Positions 35,801-48,264 of a DNA stretch of 64,000 bases are shown here, in pieces. The stretch covers positions 151,709,461 through 151,773,460 of the forward strand of contig CM051460.1 in assembly GCA_028095005.1 (NCBI GenBank). The letters are read 5' to 3'. This DNA is from Rhynchospora pubera. Lineage: Eukaryota > Streptophyta > Magnoliopsida > Poales > Cyperaceae. The translations under genes and the position numbers were made by a program. How positions within the stretch are numbered: the first letter of the stretch is position 1; every line of letters begins with the position of its first letter. The notes under the pieces were generated by a model. The model saw only the letters and a list, made by a program, of their open reading frames with translations, was not told where the DNA came from and did no database searches.

Positions 35801-36780
35801 GAAAATGAATATTGTCAAGATCTCTTTGGAGAATGCTTTCTCAAATGAGAACTTGGACGAAGTCACCTAATCCTAGGAAACAAAATCTATAAAGATAGAT
35901 TATGATGGATGTTAGGTTTGAGCAAATGTGCATATATTGACGAAGTGTTCTAGAAACACGAAAGTTACACTCCAATAAAGGATGTCTAACTGTACGTCAC
36001 ATGGCATGACTTGAGTGTTTAACTCGGTTTATTGCAACTCAATTCAAGAAAGTGCATGAAATAGTTCAAGCATTCTTTCATTATGAGTTTCATTTTGTAC
36101 GCCAGATTTATGCATATGCCCCAATGTGTAGTATCTAAAGGATATGACAAACAGTTGTCAAATGGATACAAGAGAGACACATTTGGACGATAGTCAAGGA
36201 TATCCTCGAGTACCTTATGAGAAAGAGTGATATAATGTTTCATCTCTTAAGATGAAAGAGAGCTCGTGTAAATTAATTACACTAATGCTAGTTTTCCGAA
36301 AGATTGATATAATCACAGTTGAACTACATATTTTGCTTAAAGGTGGTGTTGTAAGTTTAGAAAGTGTTCTAAATGGAATATTACAACCGTTTCCGTCACC
36401 AAAGCAAAATACATAGCAACTTGTGAATCAATAAAAGAAGTTTATTTTGGATCGAGTTCTTAGTCGAGCTAATATGGTTCTATGCATCTCGAACCATAAC
36501 TTACTCCTAAAGAACCCAATGTTACATTGGAGATTCAAATATGATCTATAACGATATCACTTGATATCATATGATGATGATCAAGAGTATGTATATATAG
36601 TAGTATATATATAGGGTCGAACAATTTTGGATAGGTTCACGAACACAGTGAACACTCTAGCAAGACCTCTACCTTGAGCAGTATACGAGATGCAACTATG
36701 CATCCATACGTGGTAGACGTATGAGTAACTAGCTTTAAGCGTATTATTTATTTTGAGGTCCGAAACATGTATATATGTAG
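32821..36780 (+). pseudogene. Decayed gag-pol of element B
   Basis: The stretch is recognisably colinear with the chimeric element's gag-pol; for example 34,125-34,400 aligns to the integrase core at about 23,490-23,760, and 34,800-34,830 to the 'agaagtagtgggag' region. It is only about 70% identical by eye, with stops and indels throughout and no long frame. Gag is the least recognisable part. RT- and RNase H-derived sequence continues to about 36,720. The element cannot encode its own enzymes. Confidence 0.85.
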
Positions 36781-36841
36781 ATATATGACATTGTTCTCAA
36801 TTCTTCGTTGGCTAGAAGTCACTATTGATTGACTCTAGGCC

Positions 36842-36851
36842 AAGTGGGAGA
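36842..36851 (+). other. Polypurine tract of element B
   Basis: AAGTGGGAGA followed by LTR-B3. The preceding bases (GATTGACTCTAGGCC) are also conserved with the chimeric element although the coding region is not. Confidence 0.85.
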
Positions 36852-36852
36852 T

Positions 36853-38622
36853 TGTTAGAGTTATGTCCTAGAAGTCAATAATTTAATGACTTAATTATTA
36901 GTTTATGTCTTGGATGATATTTTATCATCTGTTCCTAGGTTTATTATTGACAGATCATTCAGGTTGAGGATCTGAATTGTGGATCTCTGTGGATCATTCT
37001 TTAGAATGACAATAATAAATCTAAATGGTCCATAATCTTGATAATTAACAAGGAACATTAATTATCATATAAGATTAGTATGCAAGTTAAGTGATGATTA
37101 AGTTCTACAAATCATAGGTAAAGAGTTGCCAACTTAATTGCATATGTATATGTTATGGAACATAGTACAGGACTTGATCCAATGAAATAAACATATGGAT
37201 TGTGTTATGTGTCATTGTTTATTTCGTTACGATTTTGGTTCTAAGTTTGAGATGTTTATCTTTTCCACATGAGGATAGGTTCAATAAATATTGTCTACCG
37301 CTGATTCCCGATAAGGGCTGCTATACGGACTTTATTTATGTTCTCTTGAATTGTGCGGGGAAAAGCTAATCATCAAGAAAACCATATGTCCCTCATTAAT
37401 TCACTTAGTGAGTGACGATATCTGTTTGGGCCCCTTGATGGAGTTGGATCGTATGCGCGCAACTAAGCGATCAACTCTAGATTAAGAAACGTATAATCTG
37501 CAAGAATGACACATTCCTATCTTGGATTATACGATGATATCGTGAGACATAAGAATCAAAATAGAGAAATATAATTATTCTCTTATGCAGGATTGAAATA
37601 TTGTAGCTGTACACTATTTATGCGAATTGGGAATTATAATGTGTTGCTTGATACCGCTTATGATTATTGGAATTAAATAGCGATTTAATCCCATGGCCAA
37701 CATAGCATAAATCCTCAAAGGGTCACACAAATAGGACTTTAACCATACAGTGTATTAATTGATTTGTTTGCATTGGAGAATGCAAAAATATGATGTGTTG
37801 ATTAATTAATTATATACTGTTGCAAACCGTTATAATTAATTATATCAAAAGGATCATATAGAAATTAATTTAATACATATGCTTATCCCAAAGTAATTAT
37901 CATTAAGTTGATGATTAATTATGCTCAACAACATTTAATATAATTGTAGGAATTATATTGAATAAATAGACTTAATTTAATTAGCCGTTATGAGCCGAAA
38001 TGATAATCGATTGAAAATGCCCATTATATATTTGATATAGTAGGCTTGAGAGAGAATAAACAAAATATGAAAATGGCCCATTTAGGCCCTTTATTAGGCC
38101 GGCCATAGAGTGACAAAAGAGTAAATAGTGAGGTGAGAAGGTTGGACTTGATCTCTATATAAGGACCACTAGTTGGTGCCTTCCAACCCTAGTTTTCTCT
38201 CCTCCTCTTGCCTCCTTCTCTAGCCGCCACCTTCAAGAGAGGAAATTAGTTTTCTCTATTCCATTTTATGCTCTCTTCCATTGATTATTATTAGGTCTCA
38301 TGTGTTGAGAATAGCTATTCCTAAATTAGTTCAAGAATAATAAAGGGATTAGCATTCCTCTAGTTCCTACTAGCATAGGACCTATGAGAATGGTTAGTTT
38401 CCTTGGTGGACTCGAGGCCAATATGGAGGAGGCGCATGGAGGCACGCCACCGACTCCCATGCCGTGGTCGAGCCCTGCGAATATGATTTCGCGGGAGGTA
38501 CAATTTTTACCTATCTCTTTGTGTCGAATGAGCTTATGTATTAGATCTCGTGTTGCTTGTGTTTTAATTGGATTAATTAAGCGTAATTAGTCACAAAATT
38601 AAAATTGAACAATTTTCTAACA
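36853..38622 (+). mobile_element. LTR-B3, 3' LTR of element B
   Basis: 1770 bp ending TTTTCTAACA, followed by TATCT at 38,623-38,627, which matches the five bases before LTR-B2. The sequence resumes TGCCATGTTTGGGCTTGGC, and the uninterrupted form of this site survives at about 49,050-49,080. Confidence 0.92.
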
Positions 38623-38627
38623 TATCT

Positions 38628-39170
38628 TGCCATGTTTGGGCTTGGCAAAGTTTTCCTCTCTTTTTGTTTTTCCAATTCCGTTACCCAAACATAGACACAT
38701 AGTAGCTCCCAGCTGTACGGTCCCACATCTTACAACTTATTTTTATCAGTTATTGGTGTACTTCATCCCGAAGTTTTGACACATGACTTAGGATAAGGCT
38801 TAAAGTTAAAAAGGACCGGTCACCATGGTAATTTAGAGATTGTATTAGCTGCTGGATGGAAAGCTTTCCACGACAGCCTGCGCGTATCCATATTTAACAC
38901 CTCATCATTTCATATTATAAGTTTTTTTTTTATGAATATATCACTAGTTTTGCATTTATTCTTTCATTTATATTTTTCAGTTAAGGTTCGATCGGTAGAG
39001 TCAATTCTGTCAAAAGAGTTTCCACTAACTTCTAACTCATTGATTAGAGGTATAATTTCGTGCAATGTTTGATTCATTTTTACTCTGCTACAATTGTTGT
39101 TATTTTGGAGAATCATGAACGAAAAATTATTACAAGATGTGTAACATGCTCTACGAAAACTCATACACTT
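38628..39170. repeat. Tandem unit P1, right part
   Basis: It continues P1 after the copia complex. 38,628-38,720 matches 49,061-49,150, and 38,757-39,150 matches about 44,565-45,115 ('tgtacttcatccc.aagttttg' and 'ttacaagatg' landmarks). Non-coding. Confidence 0.7.
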
Positions 39171-39245
39171 TCATAAATCAATTACAATGATAATCATCTC
39201 CAATTTCATACAAGATGTGTAACATGCTCAACAGTTGAAGATTGT

Positions 39246-39363
39246 TTGAGAGTAATTTATAAATATCATTTTATTATTGTAATCACATAACACAATTCAA
39301 TACAATTGAATTGTATTATGTGATTACAATTACAAAGGAATATTTATAGATTACTCTCAATAA
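39246..39363. repeat. Foldback hairpin of about 118 bp
   Basis: TTGAGAGTAATTTATAAATA at the left is complementary to TATTTATAGATTACTCTCAA at the right. The centre TTGTAATCACATAA / TTATGTGATTACAA also pairs. Probably a small MITE. Confidence 0.75.
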
Positions 39364-40239
39364 TACTATTAACCATCTCCAACTATGCATCTCCTACCAA
39401 CCTCATACACTTTTATCTCTCAATTACAATGATAATCATCTCCAATATTATACAACCTCAATAATCTCCAACCTCCTGATTACAACGATTTTAGTTTTTC
39501 TTCAGTCTAAAATCATACCTATTTGACTATACATTAAAACGGAAGTATCAATTATATATATTATACTTAATAAAACTAATCATGCATGGCTAATCTAAAT
39601 TCTAAGCATCGCATAAAGATGGATAGGGGTCATAATATTTGGTGCTCGTCGGAGATTTTTAACGCGAAGTATATTCTAAACGCAAATCAAAACGCAACCC
39701 AAAATCTAAATTGGGAGTTTGGCACTTTGAAAATAAATTGAGACCACTCACACTTGCAGAGGGGCCTAAATCAGCCTTAAAAAGTATGCAAAATGAATGC
39801 ACAGTTGAATCTATGATTTTTCATAGTCGCGTACTAATAACATGTAACGGGGACCTATTTTTCCTTTGTTATGAAATTTTATTTCTTAATCAGCGAGGAC
39901 TGTGAAATAATATTACGAAGTTTTTGTTCGTCCTTCGTTTTACATATTGTTTGGCATCTTTGTTAGTTTATATATAGCGATAATCACTTGAACCAAATGT
40001 CGTTAAAAAAAACAGTAGGAGATAAAATATCATTGACGTGATCGATCGCATGAGTACATGACCACGAAACAAAAAGCCACTTTCAAAAATTTAAATAACA
40101 AGTACAATAGTAATCTAATACAACTGTGTTTAAAAACATACATTATAAAAATATCACTCATATATTATTTTAAAATATTAATGAAAAAAAAAATGATAAT
40201 ATTTGTAGCACCAAACATTTATGGCATTGAAACTTTTTT
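39364..40239. other. Intergenic sequence, no gene recognised
   Basis: It contains a second copy of 'caattacaatgataatcatctcc' (also at 39,180) but no other clear structure. The frame at 39,711-39,905 is not recognisable. Confidence 0.4.
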
Positions 40240-40847
40240 TATTATTTAATTCATTCTAATAACTATTTTTAATATTTTCTAACACACTCAATGACCGTCT
40301 AGACTTTACAATCTCGATTCTAGAAAACATAAAAAGACATACAAGTATCAAACTATTCATTTATCTAGACTCATCTAACTCATTAATGCTGCATAACTTT
40401 ATTCAAAGTGTTGACATGATCACATGACCATGGCAATGATGTCATCACCTCACACTTTGTTTTTGGTAAATGTAGCCATGACTAATATGTTTGGCAAATT
40501 TATGAACTAGAAAATAAGAACTAAAACAAGTTTTATTTTTGAATTTGTAGAAACTAGAAACAAGAACTTGTTTCTTATTCGTGGAAGATGCCATCCTAGA
40601 ATTACAAATAATCTTGACCGACCCAAACCATATATATATATATGCACCACATTTCACATCTTCACCTCTCTTTGAAAGTTTATACGACTCTGATCGACAT
40701 TTCAATGTTTTCTGGATGGCGTTGGAAGTAATAATTACATAATCCCTTGACAAAATTTACAAATTTTTAAAACCGATGAATTAATTATAGACGCGCCCAG
40801 CATATTCGATGCAGTCAAAATATTAGAATTTTTTTCTTCTTCTCTAG

Positions 40848-41022
40848 GGCTCCGTTTGGATGGTTTCTTTCCGGAATAAGGAATAATCATTTTTTACCAA
40901 TAAATTTATTTCTAACCATCCAAACTCTTCACAAAAGTTACACACTTCCCAATAAATTTATCCCTTCCTAATAAATTTCTTCCCTTCTTCCTACCTTATT
41001 CTCAACGCATCCAAACGGAGCC
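40848..41022. mobile_element. Tourist-like MITE, TAG duplication
   Basis: Ends GGCTCCGTTTGGATGG and CATCCAAACGGAGCC, flanked by TAG (40,845-40,847 and 41,023-41,025). Very similar to the copies at 2116-2304 and 48,265-48,452. Confidence 0.75.
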
Positions 41023-41973
41023 TAGGTAACAATTTAAAATCTCGATGAATTTTGCAACTGTATGTATTTAATCGAAATTCATGTAATCAGACAATATCTT
41101 TTTCACATTTTTACAATTGTTGAATGCTTGAATTTAGTACATGCGTACTTGTGTCCAACATTTAGCATAGATAAAAAAAAAGAGCCTCAAAAATAAGCTT
41201 CCGATTAAATCAGATTGAAATGAAGTTGGCCAATATTCCGTGTTATATTTGCGAAAGGCCATTTTCTATTTTTTCCAATCGGCAATTGAGTATTGATTCA
41301 TTCTATGTTTATTTGCAAAATGTAAATCGCAAATCAGAAGTAAATCCCAGTTTGGGATATCTTATCCGACACATTTTCCGTGTAAATATTGAGGTAGAAG
41401 CTATTTCGAGGTGTATCACGATTCATACACCTAAACCCTTCCATTAATACAAACTAATATAGAATGCATTAAAAAACTCGGTGCTATTTAGAGCCACGAA
41501 TGGAATTTGGAGCTAATTATTACTTTTATAATGGTCATCAAATTGTATATTTTGCAACAGAATGATGACTGTAAATTGATTTCTCTAACAACTAGTATAC
41601 ATTTATTTTATTCAAATATACAATTTCCATCAGTATATAATTAAGGCTGCAATTCCAAGGACATATAAATCTAAGTGAATATATTTGTTTATTTTCTTTT
41701 GATGTAGTAATATATATTTTTGTTGTTGCCGATCGATGTATTCTTTTACAAATGTAGCAACTAATATCAGTAATCTATTTGATTTTAGATGAAATAAATA
41801 ACTAGTTGAATCGGGATAAATTCAAGATTTAGTGACTCAATAAAATTAAATTAAACAAATTAAATTCGTAACAAAAAAGAATGTCGTTTCTTTTTCTTAT
41901 TCGAGCAAAGATGGGTTCAAAATGCACTTTATTTTTGTATACGCGTAGGACTTAAAAAAACTTTTGATTCTTG

Positions 41974-42092
41974 GGTTCCGTTTGGATAAGGTGTGGGAAG
42001 AAGGGAAAAAGGAAAGAAGTGGGAAGAAGTATTGAAAAGTGTGTAACTTTGTGAAGAGTTTGGATTGTTTATAATGAAATCTAAACGGAGCC
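41974..42092. mobile_element. MITE 1 of an adjacent pair, TTG duplication
   Basis: Ends GGTTCCGTTTGGAT and ATCTAAACGGAGCC are flanked by TTG at 41,971-41,973 and 42,093-42,095. 119 bp. Confidence 0.65.
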
Positions 42093-42095
42093 TTG

Positions 42096-42263
42096 GGGGT
42101 CGTTTGGATCGCTTAGGAAGTTGGGGAATTTGGGGAAGTTGCAATTCCTAGGAATAAATTTATTGGGAAGTGTGTAATTTTGTGAAGAGTTTGGATTGTT
42201 TATAATAAATTTATGGTAGGAAGATGAAATTCTCTAAAATGCCATGAAAATCCAAACGGCCCC
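42096..42263. mobile_element. MITE 2 of an adjacent pair, TTG duplication
   Basis: Ends GGGGTCGTTTGGATCG and TCCAAACGGCCCC are flanked by TTG at 42,093-42,095 and 42,264-42,266, so it shares the middle TTG with MITE 1. Confidence 0.65.
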
Positions 42264-43774
42264 TTGGATATTTAGTGAGAAGATATGAGTCTAAATAGGA
42301 CTGGAGAAATAATGGATTTTGACATAGGTCTAAATAGGTAGGAGAGAAGGAAACAATGTATTTTGACATGATGGAATGTGACAACTAGTGATCTTACTGT
42401 GGACTAGACCTCTTTTCGTAGCTTCAGTAAAATATGCAGGCTATCTAATTTAGATTGCTCTTTTCCAAAAAAAATAATAATAATAATAATAATAAATACA
42501 AGTATAATTTTGTTTTTAAAGAAATTCTTGACAGCCACTGTAAAGAAAGATACAGATAGATTTTGGCATGCACTTTTTAGAGAGAAAATTATTAGTTTTA
42601 TTGGAAATTGTTTTGTCCTCATTCAATGTTTCTGTATTGAAAGTTAGAAGAATTGCTAACTACACTCAATATGATACTTCACTAGTACAGCCGTAAATCA
42701 CATATGGGTTCAATAGTTGAGAATAAATAGTGAATTATTATAATATGAATATTTGTGGTATTCAAAGCCAGAGTAAAAACTTATTTAATAAGGACAAATT
42801 CTCATGTATAGCGTCATTATGTTTTTAAGACAGAGGATGTCGGTTCAATAGTCGGAAGAAATTATTCTAGTGCTCCTTTCATTTGTTGAACATTGAATAA
42901 CTTTATCTTGATTAGTGGCGAAATGGATTGAAAAAGAATAACCATTGGTTTATGGTTTATAATAGTATTAGCTTTTTTTTTTGGCACGCTCAGTGCTACA
43001 TCTCCAAGCACGATTCAAAAATAAATTTAGTGCCAAACAAATTTACATCTCGAAACTAAATCATCGTGATTATTGTTGTTGTTTAAGATGAGAGGTCATA
43101 GAGTCGGTTTTAATTTCAAAAACCAAGAGAATGTCCTATTGCTAGCAAAATGTACAGATACCCACTCTTATAAGAAAAATGTTGGTCACAAGATGTCCCG
43201 GACTAAGACTACTTTGGGAAGTGAATTTAAATGATGATAGTACGGAACAGATGACGAAATTGTGTGTAAATTTCTTCGAATTTCATAGCATCTCAAAACT
43301 ACAAGTGAATGAAAAAGTAACCCAGTCAAACATAATGGATAATCATATTATTTTGGAAAAAATTAAATTCTTGTAGGAATCTAACATTACGCGTCAATCA
43401 GACAAAGATATGGGTCACATTGAAGAAAGTGGAATCAACTGATTCTACCAAAATTCACAAAACGAGAGTTGTTCTTTTATTTCGTTTTATAAAATATTCT
43501 ATTGAAAAAAGTTTAAATGACAAATCAAATATTTTTTATTAAGAAATCATACATTCTCTTGACACAAACAAAATCATTTTTATACAATAAGGCTTTGGCA
43601 ATAAAAACAATATTACGATAAACAACCAAAAAAATTATAGTATTGTAAGAATTAATTGTACCTTCGACACTAAGACACGTCAAACGCATTCTAGTGAGGT
43701 GCAAAGGGTTGAAGAATTTCATTGATTATTTGGAAAAGATAAAGTAACGATAGTGTCCTGGATTAATTACTTTC

Positions 43775-43912
43775 TATGGCTGTGTTTCAATTTGGAGCGG
43801 GAAGAAGAGCCTAAATTTATTATTAAACAATTCAAACTCTTCACAAAATTATATACTTTTCAATATTTCTTCTCTTCTTTTCTTCTTCCTACATCTCATC
43901 CAAACGGAGCCT
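43775..43912. mobile_element. Decayed Tourist-like MITE
   Basis: The right end CATCCAAACGGAGCC and the interior 'caaactcttcacaaaattata' are clear. The left end (GGCTGTGTTTCAATTTGGAG) is eroded. Confidence 0.55.
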
Positions 43913-44641
43913 ATGATAAACCAAAGAGAGAGCATTAAAGTCGGCTAGCATTTTGCAATGCCAGGTGAATAACTGGTACAGAACTAACTGGCACACTGCC
44001 GATGAATAACTTCTCTTATTAGCTGAGATAGCAACGTTGCCTGTATCGTTTCAATTCAGCCACAAAAATAGAGACAAAAAGCAGAGAAGGAAACATAATA
44101 TAGATTTCTAAAATGCTCCTTGCATAAAATCTAAAGGACCAACAAACCAATATCATTCTACTCAACCAAACAAAGGTTCTTTACATTCTAACAGACCAAT
44201 TTATGGTTAAACAAAAAATTAATTACATCACACCATTTGACCATTTGACCGTGATAAAACTATGGAATGGAATCAGACTAAATGATTGTTCAAACTAAAG
44301 GTCACCTCCACCCTGCTTAAGGCAATAGGCATCACAATCCAAGTAACCAAAAATAGCAACACTCTCTTTCAAAAGCATTCAGAACTATTTTCTCTAGTCC
44401 AGATTTTCTGTTTCACCCTTCCACTAAACACTCCGTACAATACTTTCTCTAGTCCACCTATTGTTCAGCGGGGTTGCGATCCAGATGTCATAGTAGCGGA
44501 TGGATTTGCTACTACAGCGTACTACTATAATAGTAGCAGATCGGAAATCTTTTAACGTTTGTTCAACCTTGTACTTCATCCCAAAGTTTTGGTACATGAC
44601 CTTAAAAGGGACCGGCCAATGGGAATTTGGAGATTTTATTA

Positions 44642-44799
44642 GGGGCCGTTTGTATCGCTTAGGAATAAGAGGAATAGTCTATTTTTAGACGAAAAATATT
44701 GAAATGTGTGTAATTTTGTGAAGAGTTTGAATTACTATAAACAAATTTTCGCCTAAAAAGATTATATTCCTCTTATTCCTAAGCGATCTAAACGGCCCT
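44642..44799. mobile_element. Tourist-like MITE, TTA duplication
   Basis: Ends GGGGCCGTTTGTATCGC and GCGATCTAAACGGCCC are flanked by TTA (44,639-44,641 and 44,800-44,802). Confidence 0.65.
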
Positions 44800-45115
44800 T
44801 TAGTTATTTAGTTGTTGGGTGGAAATGCTTCTGACAACAACGTGTGTACCCAGATTTGAAGCCTCATCACTTTAGATTATTAGCTTTCTTTATTATTTAT
44901 GAATAGAGTACTGATTTTGCAATATTTTTTTCTTTTATACTTTTCAGTTAAAGCTCTTAATCTGCGAAAAGAATTTCCGATAATTTATAGCTCGTTGATA
45001 GAGAGATTATTTCGTGCAGTGTTTGATTTTGTTTTTAGTATTCTAGTACAATCGTTGATATATTGGAGGATCATGACTACAGAAAATTATTGCAAGATGC
45101 AATGTGCTCGTTAAA

Positions 45116-46129
45116 GTTGAATCGAGATAAAGAAAATGTCAGATGCCCAAAAATAGTATTTCAATTTGCCAATCTAAACAATTTGCTACATGCCTTAAAT
45201 TTGATACTTTTATATATATAGTTTAAGTTTATTATTGATTTCTATGTTTTTTACTTGTGCTATGTTTAATTGTTCCAATTGTTTGTTTTGATTGTTTCAT
45301 CATTATTTAAAAGTATCCAATTAGATTAAGACCTTATCTAGTTATGGTCGTACTTGAATTGATTAGAAATTGTTGTTGGGTTGTAGGTTAGTCTCGAAAG
45401 AGAAATTTCCTCATTTACTTACAAACCGAATGAGTTGGTAAATATCTTAAAAAGCACAAGTAAAACTAAACCGTCCTTAGTGAGTATCGAGAGAGAAGAC
45501 TTCGATTTTTTTAGGAATAACTTACATTTAACTTGAGTGCTCAAACCAAGAAATGGAAGGTGAAATTTAGAAAATAAAAAAAATAAAGAGTTCACTTAGA
45601 ATAAATTACTAAACCGGACTAGATAAAGATCAATCGTACTCGAGATGATGAGAGATCTCATAAGAACATAACGAGTAAGACTAAGTTACTTTGACATATA
45701 ATAATAAAAACTTTAGAATTACTTGAAGTTGAATTTGTGGTTATAACTTGTTTAGAATAGTTTAAATCCTTTACATTAATTCTACTCAACCTAAAAACAC
45801 CAAAAATAATTTAATTTGATTATTTAAAAGGAAAATTCTGCCACGAGAATCAATTTTAAATCATGTTTTAATCGCAACAATTCATGAGTGCTAATGAATT
45901 AATCTTTTTTGAAATGTACGGTTGAGATTAAAATTCGATTCAGAAATTGATTCTCATGACAAATTTTTTCTGTTTAAAAATATCTTTGTATCCAAGTGTT
46001 ATCTTGACTTGTGAAATAAATCTTACTTATCTAACGCCATCCTGAGGATCGACCCTAGACGAGTCGTGCGCTTGCGATACATTGCTGGATAGAATTAGAC
46101 AAATTATACATTTACTTGAATTCTGTTCA
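45116..46129. other. Intergenic, possibly a decayed retroelement tail
   Basis: The text near 46,030-46,080 ('cctgaggatcgaccctagac' and following) resembles the 3' ends of some plant LTR-retrotransposon leaders, but no LTR pair, primer site or domain is visible. I see nothing else. Confidence 0.3.
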
Positions 46130-48264
46130 GGGGTAATCTATGAAGAGTTTTAACTAAAGTGCATTTGGATTCTTGCGTTTAATTTCCTATATATTATGTA
46201 ACCAGACAATATTTTTTAGTATTTTTATAATTGTTGAATGCATAAATTTAGATAATAAGTAAGCATATGTACTCTATAAAGATTTAAACACAAGAATATA
46301 TGTGGCCAACATTTAAATTATCAGAATAGATAAAAAAGAAAATCCCGCAGAACTAAATTTCTCGATGAATTAGATTAAAATTAATTCGTCCAATATCGGC
46401 TGACCTATGTGATATTTAGAAAAGAGGTAGGTTTGGGTGCGACAACTTTTTGGTGTCATAAATGCCACAATTTATTATTTTTTAATATCTAAAGCATTAA
46501 AGTTTGATATCTGAATTCAAACAATTAATTTTGTTCAATTTTACCCGCCATACATTTACTTAGAGAGAGAATGATGATTTGACATGTTGTTCCTTGAGAG
46601 CAGAGTTGAAAAAATTAATTTTGTTCAATTTTACAGGCGATGCATTTATTAGAGAGAGAATGATGATTTGACATGCTGTTTCTCGAGAGAGAATTGCTAA
46701 TTTTATTGGGAATTATTTTGCCCTCATTCAACGTCTCTTTATCGAAAGTTGAAAGAATTGCTAACTTCACTCAATAGAACACTACATCGAAATATGACCA
46801 TGAATAAATGTGGATTCAGTAGTGAAATATATTTTTGAGAATAAACAGTGAACTATTATATAAAAAATTCATACACTCTGTATTTGTAAAAGAATTATTT
46901 AACTGCAAATTCTCATGCATCATTATTTTTTAAAAAAGAGGATATCGGTCTCTGTTTGACCAAGAAAACTACTTGATATCATATGCCCCGGACTAATAAA
47001 ACTACTTTGAGAGAAGTGAATTTAAAAGATGATAGTACGGAAATATGTTATTTCTCAAAGATGATGGTACGGAAAATGTGATGAAATATGAAATATTTTC
47101 GAAATTTCAAAGTATCTCAGAATCCAAGACAATGAAAGCAATCCAACCAAGCATCCGGAATAATCATAATTTTTTTTTGGAAAAAATAAATTCTTGCAGG
47201 AATCTGAAATAAGGCGTCAATCAGACAAACATAAGGTCACATAGAAGAAAGTGGAATCAAATGATTATGCCAATATTTACAAAACTAGAGCTATTTTTCG
47301 ATTTCGTTTTAAAAACATTAAATGAAAAAAATAGATTTAAATAAAATATTTTTTTTACAGAAATCACACATTTTTTTTGAAAAAACAATAAATATAATTT
47401 TTTAAATATATTAAAGGATTTTACAATAAAAATAGTTACTGGCAAGGATTTTTATGTGAACAACATGAAAAGTGAGTTGTTTTTAAGAAATTGTACCTTA
47501 GACACTCATACACATCAAACGCATTTCTTTTTAATGAGAAAAATTAAAGAAGCATGCAACACACTTATTATTATTTTTTTTGACGTTTGAAGCATGAAAA
47601 ACAAGTGTCTATTGTCTAATCAAGAGCAAATAGTTGAGGAACGAGGATGTTGATGATGTCGCATGGTCGAGAAGTCCGAAAATTTAATCATCTTTGTGTT
47701 CTCATTATAATTTAAGATTAACTTAAATATTTAAATGTAGTAAAATTTTCTACTCATTCCTTTGCAATGGCAGTATTGATCCTATTAACAACTATTGCTT
47801 CATCCAACTGCAGTCAATTAAAAATGAGCGTTGAACTAATAGGATATAAAAAAAAAATAAAGCCATAAGCATACCTCCCCAAACTAAGATATAAATGCCC
47901 ACTTTTGTTATATCATCATTCAAACCAAATCCGTTTCCCATGGACCTGTTTGACAGTGCATCTTTCATTTAATCCTATACGCACTAATTGCTGCATTAAT
48001 AAGTTCAGGAACAAATAAAAAATAATAAGCAGATATTAATGAGCCGAATAGGGGAGAACCTTTAACTAAATTTTGTACAAAGAATGGTTGAAAATGTAAT
48101 GACGGGATTAAGAAATTACAGAATATGCAAATAAAAACGAAGTAAGCTTTGAAGCCTGCTAGCATTTTGCACTGCCTGGTTTGCGCCAGTGTTATACGTA
48201 ACAGGTACAAAACTGAATTGGCACACTGCCAGTTGAATCAACCTCTCTTAGCTCTATTCTCTAC

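Larger units (their letters stand above)
40240..45115. repeat. Tandem unit P2
   Basis: It carries, in order, blocks shared with P1, P3 and P4: 40,240-40,480 (P1); 41,080-41,220 (P3 at 46,190); 41,280-41,370 (P3 at 49,450); 41,740-41,900 (P3/CACTA flanks); 42,570-42,770 (P3 at 46,680, P4 at 62,240); 43,000-43,400 (P1 and P3); 43,930-44,480 (P3 at 48,155-48,900); 44,565-45,115 (P1). No coding region is evident. Confidence 0.65.

Noticed and set aside
45990..46140. Possible retrotransposon end ('cctgaggatcgaccctagac')
   Set aside because: No matching LTR, primer site or coding domain was found nearby, so it is noted only as a weak resemblance.
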